Source of the DNA: JAAXVQ01 sp964604705
GTDB taxonomy: Bacteria; Oederibacteriota; JAAXVQ01
Direction: 5' to 3'
NCBI GenBank assembly: GCA_964604705.1
Contig: CAZSAP010000005.1
Coordinates: forward strand, 226,534 to 290,533
Length of the DNA stretch: 64,000 bases
Shown here: piece after piece, positions 1 to 9,190 of the stretch
How the letters are laid out: every line of letters begins with the position of its first letter
Position numbering within the stretch: position 1 is the stretch's first letter
Notes under the pieces: generated by a model
Database searches by the model: none
Seen by the model: the letters and a program-made list of their open reading frames with translations, nothing else
What the model was told of the DNA's origin: nothing
Position numbers and translations under genes: made by a program

Positions 1-603
1 GCCTCCTGGTTTATCATTTTTGAACGTATCATCCGCTATCGGCAAGCCAAGCTGGATGTGGAAGCATTTATGGCCAAGATAAAGAAATTGATCCAGACAC
101 AACGCTATGTGGAAGCCGGTGATGTCTGCCAAGAAACACCCGGACCTGTGGCCGCCACCCTGAAAGCCGGTCTGCGTCATTTTGAAAAGGGTGTGGTTTC
201 AGCGCGTGAGGCCATGGAACGCGTGAGCGCCATGGAGCTTATCCGCTTGGAGCATATGCTTTCAACCCTGGCGACGGTGGGCTCGGTTTCGCCCTTTGTG
301 GGGTTGTTTGGCACTGTTTTGGGCATTATTAACGCCTTCACAGCCTTGGCGGGAAATGCTGCGGCAGGCCCCACCGTGGTGGCCAACGGTATTGCCGAAG
401 CCTTGGTGGCGACAGCAGCCGGTTTGTTCACGGCCGTACCGGCGGTTATTGCGTATAATTATTTCGTTCGGCGGGTCACCCGCTTTGATACGGAAATGGC
501 CACCGCGGCCTCGGATTTGTTGGATGCCATGTACGCCAAAGAAGGATCGGAAGAAGGCGCGGTCTCAGGCACACCTACACATTTGCGTCCAGGGAGAGGC
601 TAA
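1..603 (+). CDS. exbB: ExbB/TolQ-type proton channel subunit (5' truncated)
   Basis: The frame is open from the first base of the window, so the N-terminus is missing; the first internal GTG is at 58 but the upstream residues (ASWFIIFERI) still fit the family. MotA/TolQ/ExbB proteins are inner-membrane proton channels that power TonB or TolA. The central hydrophobic stretch beginning LSTLATVGSVSPFVGLFGTV and the second one around NGIAEALVATAAGLFTAVPA are the conserved transmembrane helices 2 and 3. The next gene, ExbD/TolR-like, starts 3 bases after the stop and a TonB/TolA-like protein follows, so this is a complete energising operon. ExbB and TolQ cannot be separated from sequence alone; without TolB or Pal nearby ExbB is a guess. 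Confidence 0.9.
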   Translation, partial: ASWFIIFERIIRYRQAKLDVEAFMAKIKKLIQTQRYVEAGDVCQETPGPVAATLKAGLRHFEKGVVSAREAMERVSAMELIRLEHMLSTLATVGSVSPFVGLFGTVLGIINAFTALAGNAAAGPTVVANGIAEALVATAAGLFTAVPAVIAYNYFVRRVTRFDTEMATAASDLLDAMYAKEGSEEGAVSGTPTHLRPGRG

Positions 604-606
604 GCC

Positions 607-1056
607 ATGCGCCGGCCAGCACAACGCAACCGGGTGATGGGGGAGATCAACATTACCCCACTGACCGATGTCATGTTGGTGCTTTTGGTGATATTTATGG
701 TCACCACCCCGCTTATCATGAAGGCGGGCATTGACATCAATCTTCCCAAGGCGCATGTCAAGCAGGATACACCCATGCAACGTTTGACCATTACGGTCAG
801 CGCAGATGGGAAAGTACTCTTGGATAACGAGATGATTCCCTTGGATCAGCTGGGCCCTCGGCTAAGCGCGCTGTTCAAACAAGGCGCCGATCCAAGTGTT
901 ACGGTATCGGCCGATCAACTCGTGCCCTATGGGGATGCGGTACGGGTCTTGGACATTGCCCGTCAAGCGGGAGCGACCAAGCTGGTCTTGGCCGCAGACC
1001 CTGTGACACCTACGGGGCCAGTGCCGGTGACACCTCAGGAGATGATGACCAAGTGA
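607..1056 (+). CDS. exbD: ExbD/TolR biopolymer transport protein
   Basis: This 149-residue protein has the ExbD/TolR layout: a short cytoplasmic N-terminus, one membrane helix (about residues 18-38) and a small periplasmic domain. The helix carries the TPLTDVMLVLL motif; Asp21 is at the position of the protonatable Asp that is essential in ExbD and TolR. The periplasmic part includes the YGDAVRVLDIARQAG segment typical of the family. It starts 3 bases after the upstream ExbB gene, and its stop overlaps the GTG start of the next gene (GTGA), which implies translational coupling. ExbD works with ExbB to convert proton-motive force into motion of TonB or TolA. Confidence 0.93.
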   Translation: MRRPAQRNRVMGEINITPLTDVMLVLLVIFMVTTPLIMKAGIDINLPKAHVKQDTPMQRLTITVSADGKVLLDNEMIPLDQLGPRLSALFKQGADPSVTVSADQLVPYGDAVRVLDIARQAGATKLVLAADPVTPTGPVPVTPQEMMTK

Positions 1057-1766
1057 ACGTGGATCGAACGACCGGATATTCTCTGGCTTTAGCCTGTGTC
1101 CTGCACGGGGCTTTGGCCCTGGTGTTTGGGTCCATGGCCCTTAAAGCCATGCAGGAACCGACTACTCAGGTTCCATTGCTCATTGAGGTTACGATGCAGG
1201 GAACCAGTGCGCCCCGTTCTGTGGACGAAGGGGTTAAGGACAACGGGACGGTCGTTGCACCGAAAGAGGTTGTGGACGACAAGGACAAGGATGAAGCGCC
1301 GGCCATGACTCCGGAACAATTAAAGCAGTGGCAGGCGGCGCGCCGCAAGCAGCTGATTCAAGAATTGGCGCAATCCCGCGATAAGGTCAAGATCGGCGCC
1401 ACCACCAAAGAATTGCGCCAGCACAGCGCCGGATTGGCCCAAGGGCGTGGTGCGGGTGAGTATGGCCAGCCAGGATCGCCCACCGGGACTTTGAGCCTGA
1501 CCGGGGCCATTGCCACCCGCGGTTTTCAAGAACCGGATTTTTCCGTGCTGAAATCGCTGATTACCGAAGAAACTCAACTGCGTTTAAACCTGGTGGTGGC
1601 CCCGGGCGGAGAGGTGCGACAGGCCACTTTGTATGAAACATCCGGCTATCCGTTTGTGGATCAAAAGGCCATTGAACTTGCCCGCAAGATTCTCTTTGAT
1701 CCATTACCCACCGATTGGAAACAAATCGACCAGTCGGGCGTGATTACCATCAAGCTCAAGTTGTAG
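1053..1766 (+). CDS. TonB/TolA-family energy transducer
   Basis: A 237-residue protein with a GTG start overlapping the exbD stop by four bases. Residues about 9-29 form one N-terminal membrane helix. A charged, proline-containing linker with a Lys/Asp-rich part around residue 75 follows. The last 70 residues read as a TonB C-terminal domain (NLVVAPGGEVRQATLYETSG, then FVDQKAIELARKILFDPLP). It should span the periplasm and pass energy from ExbBD to an outer-membrane partner. A TolA-like role is the alternative. No TonB-dependent receptor is present in the window to name the substrate. Confidence 0.82.
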   Translation: MNVDRTTGYSLALACVLHGALALVFGSMALKAMQEPTTQVPLLIEVTMQGTSAPRSVDEGVKDNGTVVAPKEVVDDKDKDEAPAMTPEQLKQWQAARRKQLIQELAQSRDKVKIGATTKELRQHSAGLAQGRGAGEYGQPGSPTGTLSLTGAIATRGFQEPDFSVLKSLITEETQLRLNLVVAPGGEVRQATLYETSGYPFVDQKAIELARKILFDPLPTDWKQIDQSGVITIKLKL

Positions 1767-1774
1767 CCCTACCT

Positions 1775-4708
1775 ATGGAATCTTTATCACTGGAACGTAT
1801 TCTCGCCGATCTCAATCCAAACCAAAAAGCTGCGGTTTTGCACCGCGAGGGACCGCAGTTGGTCGTGGCCGGTGCCGGAACCGGAAAAACCACGGTCATC
1901 ACCAAACGCATCGCATATCTGGTGGCCGATAAGATTTGTTCCGCCAAAGAAATCCTGGCCCTGACATTCACCGATAAAGCTGCGGAAGAAATGGAAAGTC
2001 GTGTGGATCTGTTGGTGCCGTACGGTTACACCGACAGCACCATTTGCACCTTTCATGCGTTTGGGGAACGTGTTCTGCGTGAACAAGGTTTCCTTTTAGG
2101 TTTAAGTCCGGATTATCGCGTGTTATCGCAAGCGGAGCAATTGGTGTTTCTGCGTGAGCGCTTGTTTGATCTGCCTTTTGTGAAATTGCGTCCGTTGGGC
2201 GATCCTACCCGCCATCTAAGTATTTTGCTCTCGGTGATTTCCCGGGCCAAGGATGAAGATGTATCGCCGGAACAATACCAGGCATGTTGTCTGCAACAAA
2301 TCGAGACGATTGTGGCCGGAAGCGAGGATGAAGCCGAAGTTCGTGCGTTTTGGGAGAAACAGTCTGAAATGGCCTCCATTTATGCACAATATCAGACTTG
2401 GATGCTTACCTCCGGGTTTGTGGATTTTGGCGATTTGCTGACGCTCACCCTGGAGTTGTTCCGTAAACATCCTGATGTTTTGGCGGAGTTTCGTCAGCGT
2501 TTTCGTTACATTTTAGTGGATGAGTTTCAGGATACCAATATAGCGCAATTTGAATTGGTTAAATTGCTTGCTGGGCAAACAGCCAATCTCACCGCAGTGG
2601 GGGATGATGACCAGAGTATTTACAAGTTTCGTGGTGCGGCCATATCCAACATCCTGCAATTCACCCATTTGTATCCACAAACTCAAATTCGTGTGCTCAA
2701 TGACAACTATCGTTCGAGCCAAGGGATTTTGGATGCGGCCTATCGACTGATACGCAACAACGATCCTGATCGCTTGGAGGTCAAGCACGGCTTAAACAAG
2801 CGCTTGGTTTCGCATCGTGGAGAAGGTTTGCCGGTGGCGTTTCACCCGTTTGATACGGTTTCGGCTGAAGCCGATTGGGTGGCTGAACAGATGCATCAAC
2901 GGCACGAACAAGGGCGTCCTTGGTCGGATTTTTGTTTATTGGTCCGATCCAATCAACAAGCCGATCCGTTTATTCGTGCCTTAAATCTGCGGGGTATTCC
3001 GTTTCGCTTTTCAGGCAGCCAGGGATTGTATCGCAGACCTGAAGTTCGGCTCTGTTTGGCGTTTTTACGGGCCGTGGCCGATCCGAAAAACTCCTTGGCT
3101 TGGCATGAATTGGCCTCTTCGGAATTGTACGATGTACCGGCCGGGGATTTGGCCACCTTGACTGCGCAAAGCCAGCGTACGCATCGCCCCTTGAGTCAGA
3201 GCATGGCTTGGGCGGCAACCTTGGAAGAGAATCCCATTCTTTCGGAAGCGGGCAAAGATGCTTGCGCCAAGTTGTACGCGGATATCGGAAAATACACGGA
3301 ATTGGCACGCCGCATGCCCACCGGGCAGGTGTTGTATCGGTTTTTGTCTGAGAGCGGTCTTTTGAGCGGATATACGCAAGCCAATACCGTAGAAGCGGAT
3401 TTTGCAATAAAGAATCTAGCTAAGTTTTTTAATCTTGTGCAGCGATACGAGCGCTTGGCCGCGCTGGATCGGGTGCTGTATTTTGTGCGTCATTTGGATA
3501 TGTTGCAAGACGCAGGCGATGATCCGGCGTTGGCCGAACCCGATGAAGAACTCGAGGCCGTGGCGATTTATACCGTGCATCGCTCCAAAGGCCTGGAGTT
3601 TCCCTTTGTTTTCATGGTGGGCATGGCGGCCAATCGTTTTCCACCCGTGGCCCGCCAAGCTTCGCTGGCGTTTCCTGTGGAATTGGCCAAGGAGGAAGGA
3701 ACCCTTCAGGATCCGTTTTTGGCCGAAGAACGTCGCTTGTGTTATGTGGGTATGACACGCGCCAAAGAGGAGTTGCTCCTAACCTCGGCTCGTGATTATG
3801 GCGGGAAACGGTTGTATAAGATTTCACGGTTTGTTTTGGAAGCATTGGAATTGCCTCCGAGCTTTGCCCAAACACATAAGATGTCTTCCACCGGTATGGA
3901 GCAGATCCATGTACACGCACCACTTCCGGAAATAAAGTTGTCAGCCTTAGCCCCGCTGGCGTCCAATGCACCGTTGAATCTTTCGTATTATCAGATCAAT
4001 GATTTCTTAACCTGCCCGCTTAAATACAAATACATACACAGCTTGCATATTCCGGTATTGCCTCATCATGCCATCATCTACGGGAATGCCTTGCATGCGG
4101 CCATCCAAGCGTTTTATCGTCAGCGTATGCGTGATGGGGGCGTAATGACCGAGTCGGAGGTCGAGGCGGTATTCAAGAAGGCTTGGGTCAATGAGGGCTT
4201 TATCTCACGTGAGCATGAAGAGATACGCTATCAAGCCGGTTTGACCGTGATTCGCCGACTTTTGGAAAAGGAACGGGTCGCTCCCACCTGTCCCACGCAT
4301 ATTGAAAAGAGCTTTGCCTATACGCTCGGGTTTAATAAGATTGTGGGGCGTATTGACCGAGTGGATATTTTACCCGATGAGCGTGCGGTGATTATTGACT
4401 ATAAAAGTACGGAAGTGTTGCATCAGTCCGATGCCGATCAAAAGGCCAAGGAGAGCTTGCAGCTTAAGATCTATGCTGCGGCTTGGTGGCGGACCGAAGG
4501 GCGTCTGCCCGCACGTTTGGAACTGCATTTTTTAGATTCGGATCGGGTGGGTTCTGTTTGCTTTTCAGAACACGATATTGAAAGCGCGGAAAACAAGATT
4601 ATCGAAGTGGCTACGGAAATACGCAAACAGGAATTTCCTGCCAAACCTAGCGCTTGGACTTGCAGCTATTGCCCGTATCGGTCCATTTGTCCGGAAGCTG
4701 AAAATTAA
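1775..4708 (+). CDS. UvrD/Rep-family helicase fused to AddB/Cas4-like PD-(D/E)XK nuclease
   Basis: A 977-residue superfamily 1A helicase. Visible motifs in order are Walker A (GAGTGKTT, residues 33-40), motif Ia (LTFTDKAAEEM), motif II (VDEFQDTN), motif III (GDDDQSIYKFRGA), motif IV (NDNYRSS), motif V (TVHRSKGLEFPFVF) and motif VI (CYVGMTRAKEEL). The C-terminal 230 residues form a RecB-type nuclease: GRIDRVDIL and IIDYKST supply the metal-binding Asp/Asp-x-Lys residues. A Cys near residue 746 (FLTCPLKYKY) and the terminal C-x2-C-x5-C are the four ligands of an AddB/Cas4 iron-sulphur staple. The longer frame opens at 1715 inside the previous gene; the ATG at 1775 gives the expected helicase N-terminus. 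It is probably a DNA repair or end-processing enzyme; the partner is unknown. Confidence 0.88.
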   Translation: MESLSLERILADLNPNQKAAVLHREGPQLVVAGAGTGKTTVITKRIAYLVADKICSAKEILALTFTDKAAEEMESRVDLLVPYGYTDSTICTFHAFGERVLREQGFLLGLSPDYRVLSQAEQLVFLRERLFDLPFVKLRPLGDPTRHLSILLSVISRAKDEDVSPEQYQACCLQQIETIVAGSEDEAEVRAFWEKQSEMASIYAQYQTWMLTSGFVDFGDLLTLTLELFRKHPDVLAEFRQRFRYILVDEFQDTNIAQFELVKLLAGQTANLTAVGDDDQSIYKFRGAAISNILQFTHLYPQTQIRVLNDNYRSSQGILDAAYRLIRNNDPDRLEVKHGLNKRLVSHRGEGLPVAFHPFDTVSAEADWVAEQMHQRHEQGRPWSDFCLLVRSNQQADPFIRALNLRGIPFRFSGSQGLYRRPEVRLCLAFLRAVADPKNSLAWHELASSELYDVPAGDLATLTAQSQRTHRPLSQSMAWAATLEENPILSEAGKDACAKLYADIGKYTELARRMPTGQVLYRFLSESGLLSGYTQANTVEADFAIKNLAKFFNLVQRYERLAALDRVLYFVRHLDMLQDAGDDPALAEPDEELEAVAIYTVHRSKGLEFPFVFMVGMAANRFPPVARQASLAFPVELAKEEGTLQDPFLAEERRLCYVGMTRAKEELLLTSARDYGGKRLYKISRFVLEALELPPSFAQTHKMSSTGMEQIHVHAPLPEIKLSALAPLASNAPLNLSYYQINDFLTCPLKYKYIHSLHIPVLPHHAIIYGNALHAAIQAFYRQRMRDGGVMTESEVEAVFKKAWVNEGFISREHEEIRYQAGLTVIRRLLEKERVAPTCPTHIEKSFAYTLGFNKIVGRIDRVDILPDERAVIIDYKSTEVLHQSDADQKAKESLQLKIYAAAWWRTEGRLPARLELHFLDSDRVGSVCFSEHDIESAENKIIEVATEIRKQEFPAKPSAWTCSYCPYRSICPEAEN

Positions 4709-4758
4709 GGCCGCTTGTGGTATAGTAAGGCCAACTTGAGTCTAAGTGGGGTAAACGA

Positions 4759-5961
4759 ATGAACGTTGGGTTGAGATCAATCGGTGTAGCGTTGATGTTG
4801 GGTGCCTGGTTGTTTGGGTTGAGTGGGTGTTCCACAGTAAATTCCAAACGTAAAGGGGCTTTTTATCCCAAAACCATGAGCATTCCTACGGGCACGCAGC
4901 GTATGGACAATGTGCGGGTGGCGCTATTTCAGAATCTTCCGCGGGTTCGCATGTCCACCACCGGCGGTACCGTAAAAATCCATGACATGAATACCCGTTC
5001 GGTTATGGCGGAGGTTTCGCTCAAAGATGACGCACAACTCACAGCGCGTGATCAGCATTTTGTCTTGAACGGCCAAACCTTACTTGCACAAAAAATTCGT
5101 TTCGTACCCGCCGAAAACGAATTCTTGAAGTGTAATGGGCTACGGTATCGTGGACAGATTGAGGTCACTTGCAATGCGCGTAACGGCATCTTGGTCGTAA
5201 ACATTCTGCCGCTCGAAGACTACTTGAAGGGTGTGGTACCCAATGAAGTACAACACACCTGGAGCATGGAAGCGCTAAAAGCCCAGGCCGTGGCGGCTCG
5301 AACGTTTGTTCTCACGCGCATGGCCGGCTCAGGGAACAATGCATACGATGTCGAGGCAGGGACCAACAGTCAAGTCTATAAGGGGTTGGATTCAGAGCGC
5401 GAGTCCACCAATGTCGCAGTCGCTGCGACGACGCGGATGGTGGCTACCAATCAAGGGAAATTTATTTCAGCGTTTTATCATTCCAACTGCGGTGGACATA
5501 CCGCGGATGTCCGGAACGTTTGGGGGAACGATATTGCCTATTTAAAGGGCGTGACGTGCGGTTTTTGTAACAACAGCCCTCACGCCACCTGGTCGTTGAC
5601 CTTGTCCATTTCGGAGTTGCCGCATATGTTGGGGCAGAGAAATATTAAACAACTACGGACCATTGATGTGATGGGGCGTTTGCCCGATGGACGGGTGATG
5701 AGTTTGGAGATTGTGCATGAGAGCGGGAAAGAAATCATGAAAGCCCCGGCATTTCGGATGTTGATCGGTCCGGAACGCTTGAAAAGTACAGCGTTTGAGA
5801 TCCAACCCGAGGGAAAAAATATTGTGTTTAAAGGTCGGGGCTGGGGGCACGGGGTTGGATTGTGTCAAGAAGGTGCCGCTGGGATGGCCAAAGCCGGATA
5901 TGGCTTCAGTGACATTCTTGAATACTATTACCCTGGCATCGATATTCGCCTCCTGGATTAG
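4759..5961 (+). CDS. SpoIID/LytB-domain lipoprotein, probable lytic transglycosylase
   Basis: A 400-residue exported protein whose N-terminus ends in a lipobox (FGLSGC, Cys24), so it is probably a membrane-anchored lipoprotein. The SpoIID/LytB domain is clear: ILPLEDYLKGVVPNE, then EALKAQAVAARTFVL, the SNCGGHTADVRNVWG segment, and the C-terminal GRGWGHGVGLCQEGA motif. Known SpoIID proteins are transglycosylases that cleave glycan strands lacking stem peptides. In non-sporulating diderms the family (with LytB and amidase enhancers) acts in wall remodelling, which is the likely role here. In several lineages a SpoIID gene sits just upstream of queA, as it does here (7-base gap). Confidence 0.88.
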   Translation: MNVGLRSIGVALMLGAWLFGLSGCSTVNSKRKGAFYPKTMSIPTGTQRMDNVRVALFQNLPRVRMSTTGGTVKIHDMNTRSVMAEVSLKDDAQLTARDQHFVLNGQTLLAQKIRFVPAENEFLKCNGLRYRGQIEVTCNARNGILVVNILPLEDYLKGVVPNEVQHTWSMEALKAQAVAARTFVLTRMAGSGNNAYDVEAGTNSQVYKGLDSERESTNVAVAATTRMVATNQGKFISAFYHSNCGGHTADVRNVWGNDIAYLKGVTCGFCNNSPHATWSLTLSISELPHMLGQRNIKQLRTIDVMGRLPDGRVMSLEIVHESGKEIMKAPAFRMLIGPERLKSTAFEIQPEGKNIVFKGRGWGHGVGLCQEGAAGMAKAGYGFSDILEYYYPGIDIRLLD

Positions 5962-5968
5962 GTGCCAC

Positions 5969-7009
5969 ATGTCTCCGTTATTGGCGCAAGATTTTACTTT
6001 TGAACTCCCACCTGAACGTATTGCCCAAACCCCGAGACGTCGAGGAACCTCGCGTCTCTTGGTCTTGCCGAAAAGCGAAGGTCCTATTCGCCATGGAAAC
6101 ATACGAGATGTGGTCCAATGGCTAAACCCCGGGGATTGTCTGGTCGTAAATGATACCAAGGTCATTCCAGCACGCTTGCATGTCCTCAAACCCTCTACTG
6201 GAGCTAAGATTGAGGTGTTGTTGCACCGAGAACAAAGTGCTGGCCAGTGGGATGCTTTGGTTCGTCCGTACAAACGCGTTCACGCAGGAACTGTTTTGGC
6301 CATAGGCGATACGGAATTTAAGGTGGTTGAGTTGAGGGGCGAAGGTCGGGTGGTGGTGGATTTTGGTTCCAGACGCGCACTCAAGCACGTTTTGAAGTTG
6401 TACGGTGAACCACCGCTGCCGCCCTATATTCAGCGGCGGGGAGACGTGAAATGGGCGCATGACCGGAGGCGTTACCAGACGGTATTTGCTTCTGCGCCCG
6501 GCTCTGTCGCAGCGCCTACCGCAGGACTGCATTTTTCAGAGGGGTTGTTGAAAGACTTGCGGCACCATGGCGTTCGTATCCATACGGTCACATTGCACGT
6601 AGGCTGGGGGACTTTTTCGCCTTTGCCTGAAGGTGATGTCTCTGGAGTGAACTTGCATCCTGAGTATTATCATATTCCCGAAGAAACGGTCGCTGCCATT
6701 GCTCAAAGCAAGAAAGAGCATAAGCGGGTGGTGGCGTGCGGAACAACAGTCACCCGTGCCTTGGAATCGGCGGCGGACAAAGATGGGATTCTGCATCCAG
6801 GGAGCGGTGAAACCCGGATATTTATTTACCCTGGGTACCGTTGGAAGGTGATCGACGGTCTTTTAACAAATTTTCACCTTTCTGGAACCTCGTTGTTAAT
6901 GCTGGTTTGTGCATTGGCCGGGAAGGGAAGGGTTTTGGACGCATACCAAGAAGCCATTACCCAAAAATACAACTTTTATAGTTACGGCGATGCGATGCTT
7001 TTGTTATGA
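5969..7009 (+). CDS. queA: S-adenosylmethionine:tRNA ribosyltransferase-isomerase QueA
   Basis: QueA transfers and isomerises the ribose of SAM onto preQ1 at the wobble position of GUN tRNAs to give epoxyqueuosine. The 346-residue product starts at ATG 5969 (an in-frame extension back to 5795 runs through the SpoIID gene and is rejected). Family segments include FTFELPPERIAQTP at the N-terminus, GDCLVVNDTKVIPARL, APTAGLHFSEGLL and LTNFHLSGTSLLMLV near the C-terminus. Length matches the family. Its usual operon partner tgt lies 8.3 kb downstream, separated by four signalling genes. Confidence 0.97.
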   Translation: MSPLLAQDFTFELPPERIAQTPRRRGTSRLLVLPKSEGPIRHGNIRDVVQWLNPGDCLVVNDTKVIPARLHVLKPSTGAKIEVLLHREQSAGQWDALVRPYKRVHAGTVLAIGDTEFKVVELRGEGRVVVDFGSRRALKHVLKLYGEPPLPPYIQRRGDVKWAHDRRRYQTVFASAPGSVAAPTAGLHFSEGLLKDLRHHGVRIHTVTLHVGWGTFSPLPEGDVSGVNLHPEYYHIPEETVAAIAQSKKEHKRVVACGTTVTRALESAADKDGILHPGSGETRIFIYPGYRWKVIDGLLTNFHLSGTSLLMLVCALAGKGRVLDAYQEAITQKYNFYSYGDAMLLL

Positions 7010-7038
7010 TAAGTTGATGTCCGAACCGGAGAGAAGGT

Positions 7039-9099
7039 GTGGGGCTATCCCGAACCATGCGTGCCAATAACTTTTCGGCTTTTTTCAAAAGTATTGAATC
7101 CCAACGTGAAAATTTAATTTTGGAATTAGGCAAAGCCGATATTCCCGGACGTATTCGTGGCTCAAAGAAGGCCGTACGTGCTTCAATCGGTACTTGTGCG
7201 CATTCAGTGTTTGGGATTTTTTTTCCTGAGCAGACTCGTTTGGAACAACGTGGGTGGAGTGAAACCGCTCGCCGAAAAATGAAGGCGGCTTCTCAGTTCG
7301 CTGTCACCGAATGCAGTGAATTTGACGTACTCTGGGCATTGCTTTTAGAAGTTCACAGGGTGATTCTCACACATATCTTCAAAACGTTTCCTAAAAAGCA
7401 ACAAAATGAGTACCACGAAGCCTGGGAAATTCTTTGGCAAAACGGAGTAGGGGAATGTATGGCGGCGTTGCTGCAAAAGCGCGACAAGGCTTTGCGTGAG
7501 AAAAACATTGAAAGCTCAATTCTTTCGCACACACTGCAGAGCCTTTCGGTAGAACCTGATTTGGATACCCTGTTTCAAAAAGTTATTACGCATGCGGCTG
7601 GTCTCATGCACGTGCGGCATGTTTATTTGTTTTGGACCGATGTCTCGGAAAACGGGGCACGACCCCGACTGCAACTAAAGGCCTCAAGTCGTCTAGGCAA
7701 GAGCTATGGTGAATTTAGTTTAGCGTTTGGTGAAGGACTCATAGGAAAAGTCGCTGAGACTCACGAAGCGGTTATTCTTCAAGATTACCAGCAAGAAGTT
7801 GAGAAATTTTCATTCGTAAACGATGTGGATCAAGTGCTGATTGTACCCATGATGTATTCAGGAGATGTACTTGGCGTGATTATGGTGGCCGATACCCGTA
7901 AACGACGCAAGTTTACAGAAGCCGATAAAGAGTTGTTGACCATTTTTATCAATCAGGTTGCGGCTATGTTAAAAGCGGTCATTCTTTACCGAAGGCAAGC
8001 TGAAATTGCCAATATGCTTGAAGATAAAAACACCATGTTGGAAATCCAAGCCGATCAAATCTTACGTAAAAAAGCCCAACTGGAAGTCATGAACGAGGTT
8101 GGCCAACAGATCAATTCATCCTTGGATTTGCCGGAAGTCTTATCCTTGTTGACTCGACATACGGCGGACTGCATTGGTGTCAATCGCAGTGTGGTGTGGC
8201 TCATGAATGAGAAAAAGACAGGCTTGGATGCTGTGGCTGCTTACGGTGTGGGGCCGGAAGGGCTACGTCAGCTTTCCTTATTCTTGCCGGATATTCGCAA
8301 GACCCGTTTTTTCCAAGCACTTTTTGAAAGGCATGCTGTGGAAATAGTGCCTGGGCAAGATGCGGAATTATTTCAAAACAAATTAAGGATTTTGGCGGAT
8401 ACCCAAGCACTGTTGGTGGTACCACTGTTGGTCAAACAACAGGCCATAGGGCTTTTGAGTGTCGACGATACCCGGGAAAAGCATGATTTTTTAGAGGATG
8501 AAGTAACACTGATTTCGGCGGTAGTGAATCAAGCTGTTTTAGCCATTGAAAATGCACGACTATACCAACAAGTAAAAGAACAGGCCATTACCGATGTTAT
8601 GACCGGGTTGTTTAATCATCGTTATTTCCAACTGCGGTTTACTGAAGAGTTTTCCAATTGCAAACGATACAACAACGCACTTTCGGTGATCATGATGGAT
8701 ATTGATCATTTTAAACATTATAATGACACGTATGGCCATATTGCAGGGGATTTGGCATTAAAGGAAATAGCGCAATTAACCAAGGTTTCTGTCCGAGAAA
8801 ACGATATTTTAGCTCGTTACGGTGGGGAAGAATTTGTGATCATACTTCCGATGACTCCCTTGGATGGCGCACAAGTCGTGGCCGATCGAATTCGAAGCGC
8901 CGTAGCGGATTGTCGTTTTTTGGGCGATTTTAACCTCCCGCAAGTTTCCATTACTGTTTCCTTAGGTATTTCAACCTATACGCCTGCCCATGCCAAGAGC
9001 GAGGTTCTCTTGCGCGAGGCCGATACTGCATTGTATCGTGCGAAAGAAGGCGGGCGAAATCAAGTTGTGGTTTTCCAACCTGGGATGTCGGAAGTATAA
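7039..9099 (+). CDS. GAF-GAF-GGDEF diguanylate cyclase
   Basis: A 686-residue cytoplasmic protein. Residues 1 to about 150 are a helical region I do not recognise. Two GAF-type sensor domains follow (about 155-310 and 345-505; VSLGISTYTP-type cyclase sequence starts later), joined by a helical linker. The C-terminal GGDEF domain has an intact active site, GGEEF at residues 595-599, preceded by RxxD (REND) at the canonical distance, so it should make c-di-GMP with product inhibition through the I-site. The GTG at 7039 follows a GGAGAGAAGG stretch; ATG 7057 is an alternative start. It is the first gene of a signalling block between queA and tgt. The signal is unknown. Confidence 0.9.
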   Translation: MGLSRTMRANNFSAFFKSIESQRENLILELGKADIPGRIRGSKKAVRASIGTCAHSVFGIFFPEQTRLEQRGWSETARRKMKAASQFAVTECSEFDVLWALLLEVHRVILTHIFKTFPKKQQNEYHEAWEILWQNGVGECMAALLQKRDKALREKNIESSILSHTLQSLSVEPDLDTLFQKVITHAAGLMHVRHVYLFWTDVSENGARPRLQLKASSRLGKSYGEFSLAFGEGLIGKVAETHEAVILQDYQQEVEKFSFVNDVDQVLIVPMMYSGDVLGVIMVADTRKRRKFTEADKELLTIFINQVAAMLKAVILYRRQAEIANMLEDKNTMLEIQADQILRKKAQLEVMNEVGQQINSSLDLPEVLSLLTRHTADCIGVNRSVVWLMNEKKTGLDAVAAYGVGPEGLRQLSLFLPDIRKTRFFQALFERHAVEIVPGQDAELFQNKLRILADTQALLVVPLLVKQQAIGLLSVDDTREKHDFLEDEVTLISAVVNQAVLAIENARLYQQVKEQAITDVMTGLFNHRYFQLRFTEEFSNCKRYNNALSVIMMDIDHFKHYNDTYGHIAGDLALKEIAQLTKVSVRENDILARYGGEEFVIILPMTPLDGAQVVADRIRSAVADCRFLGDFNLPQVSITVSLGISTYTPAHAKSEVLLREADTALYRAKEGGRNQVVVFQPGMSEV

Positions 9100-9190
9100 A
9101 CGAAAAAAAGTAAAAGGCTTGCTGTGCGATTTACGCCAATGCTATAATGCTGCTGTTTCCGTATACCCATATTCAAGTGAGGTGGCGGCC

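Noticed and set aside
5795..5968. 58-codon N-terminal extension of QueA
   Set aside because: It lies entirely within the SpoIID gene in another frame; the QueA family begins at ATG 5969.
8990..9190. 67-codon N-terminal extension of the KaiC-receiver protein
   Set aside because: Mostly an out-of-frame reading of the GGDEF gene; the KaiC domain begins right after TTG 9191.
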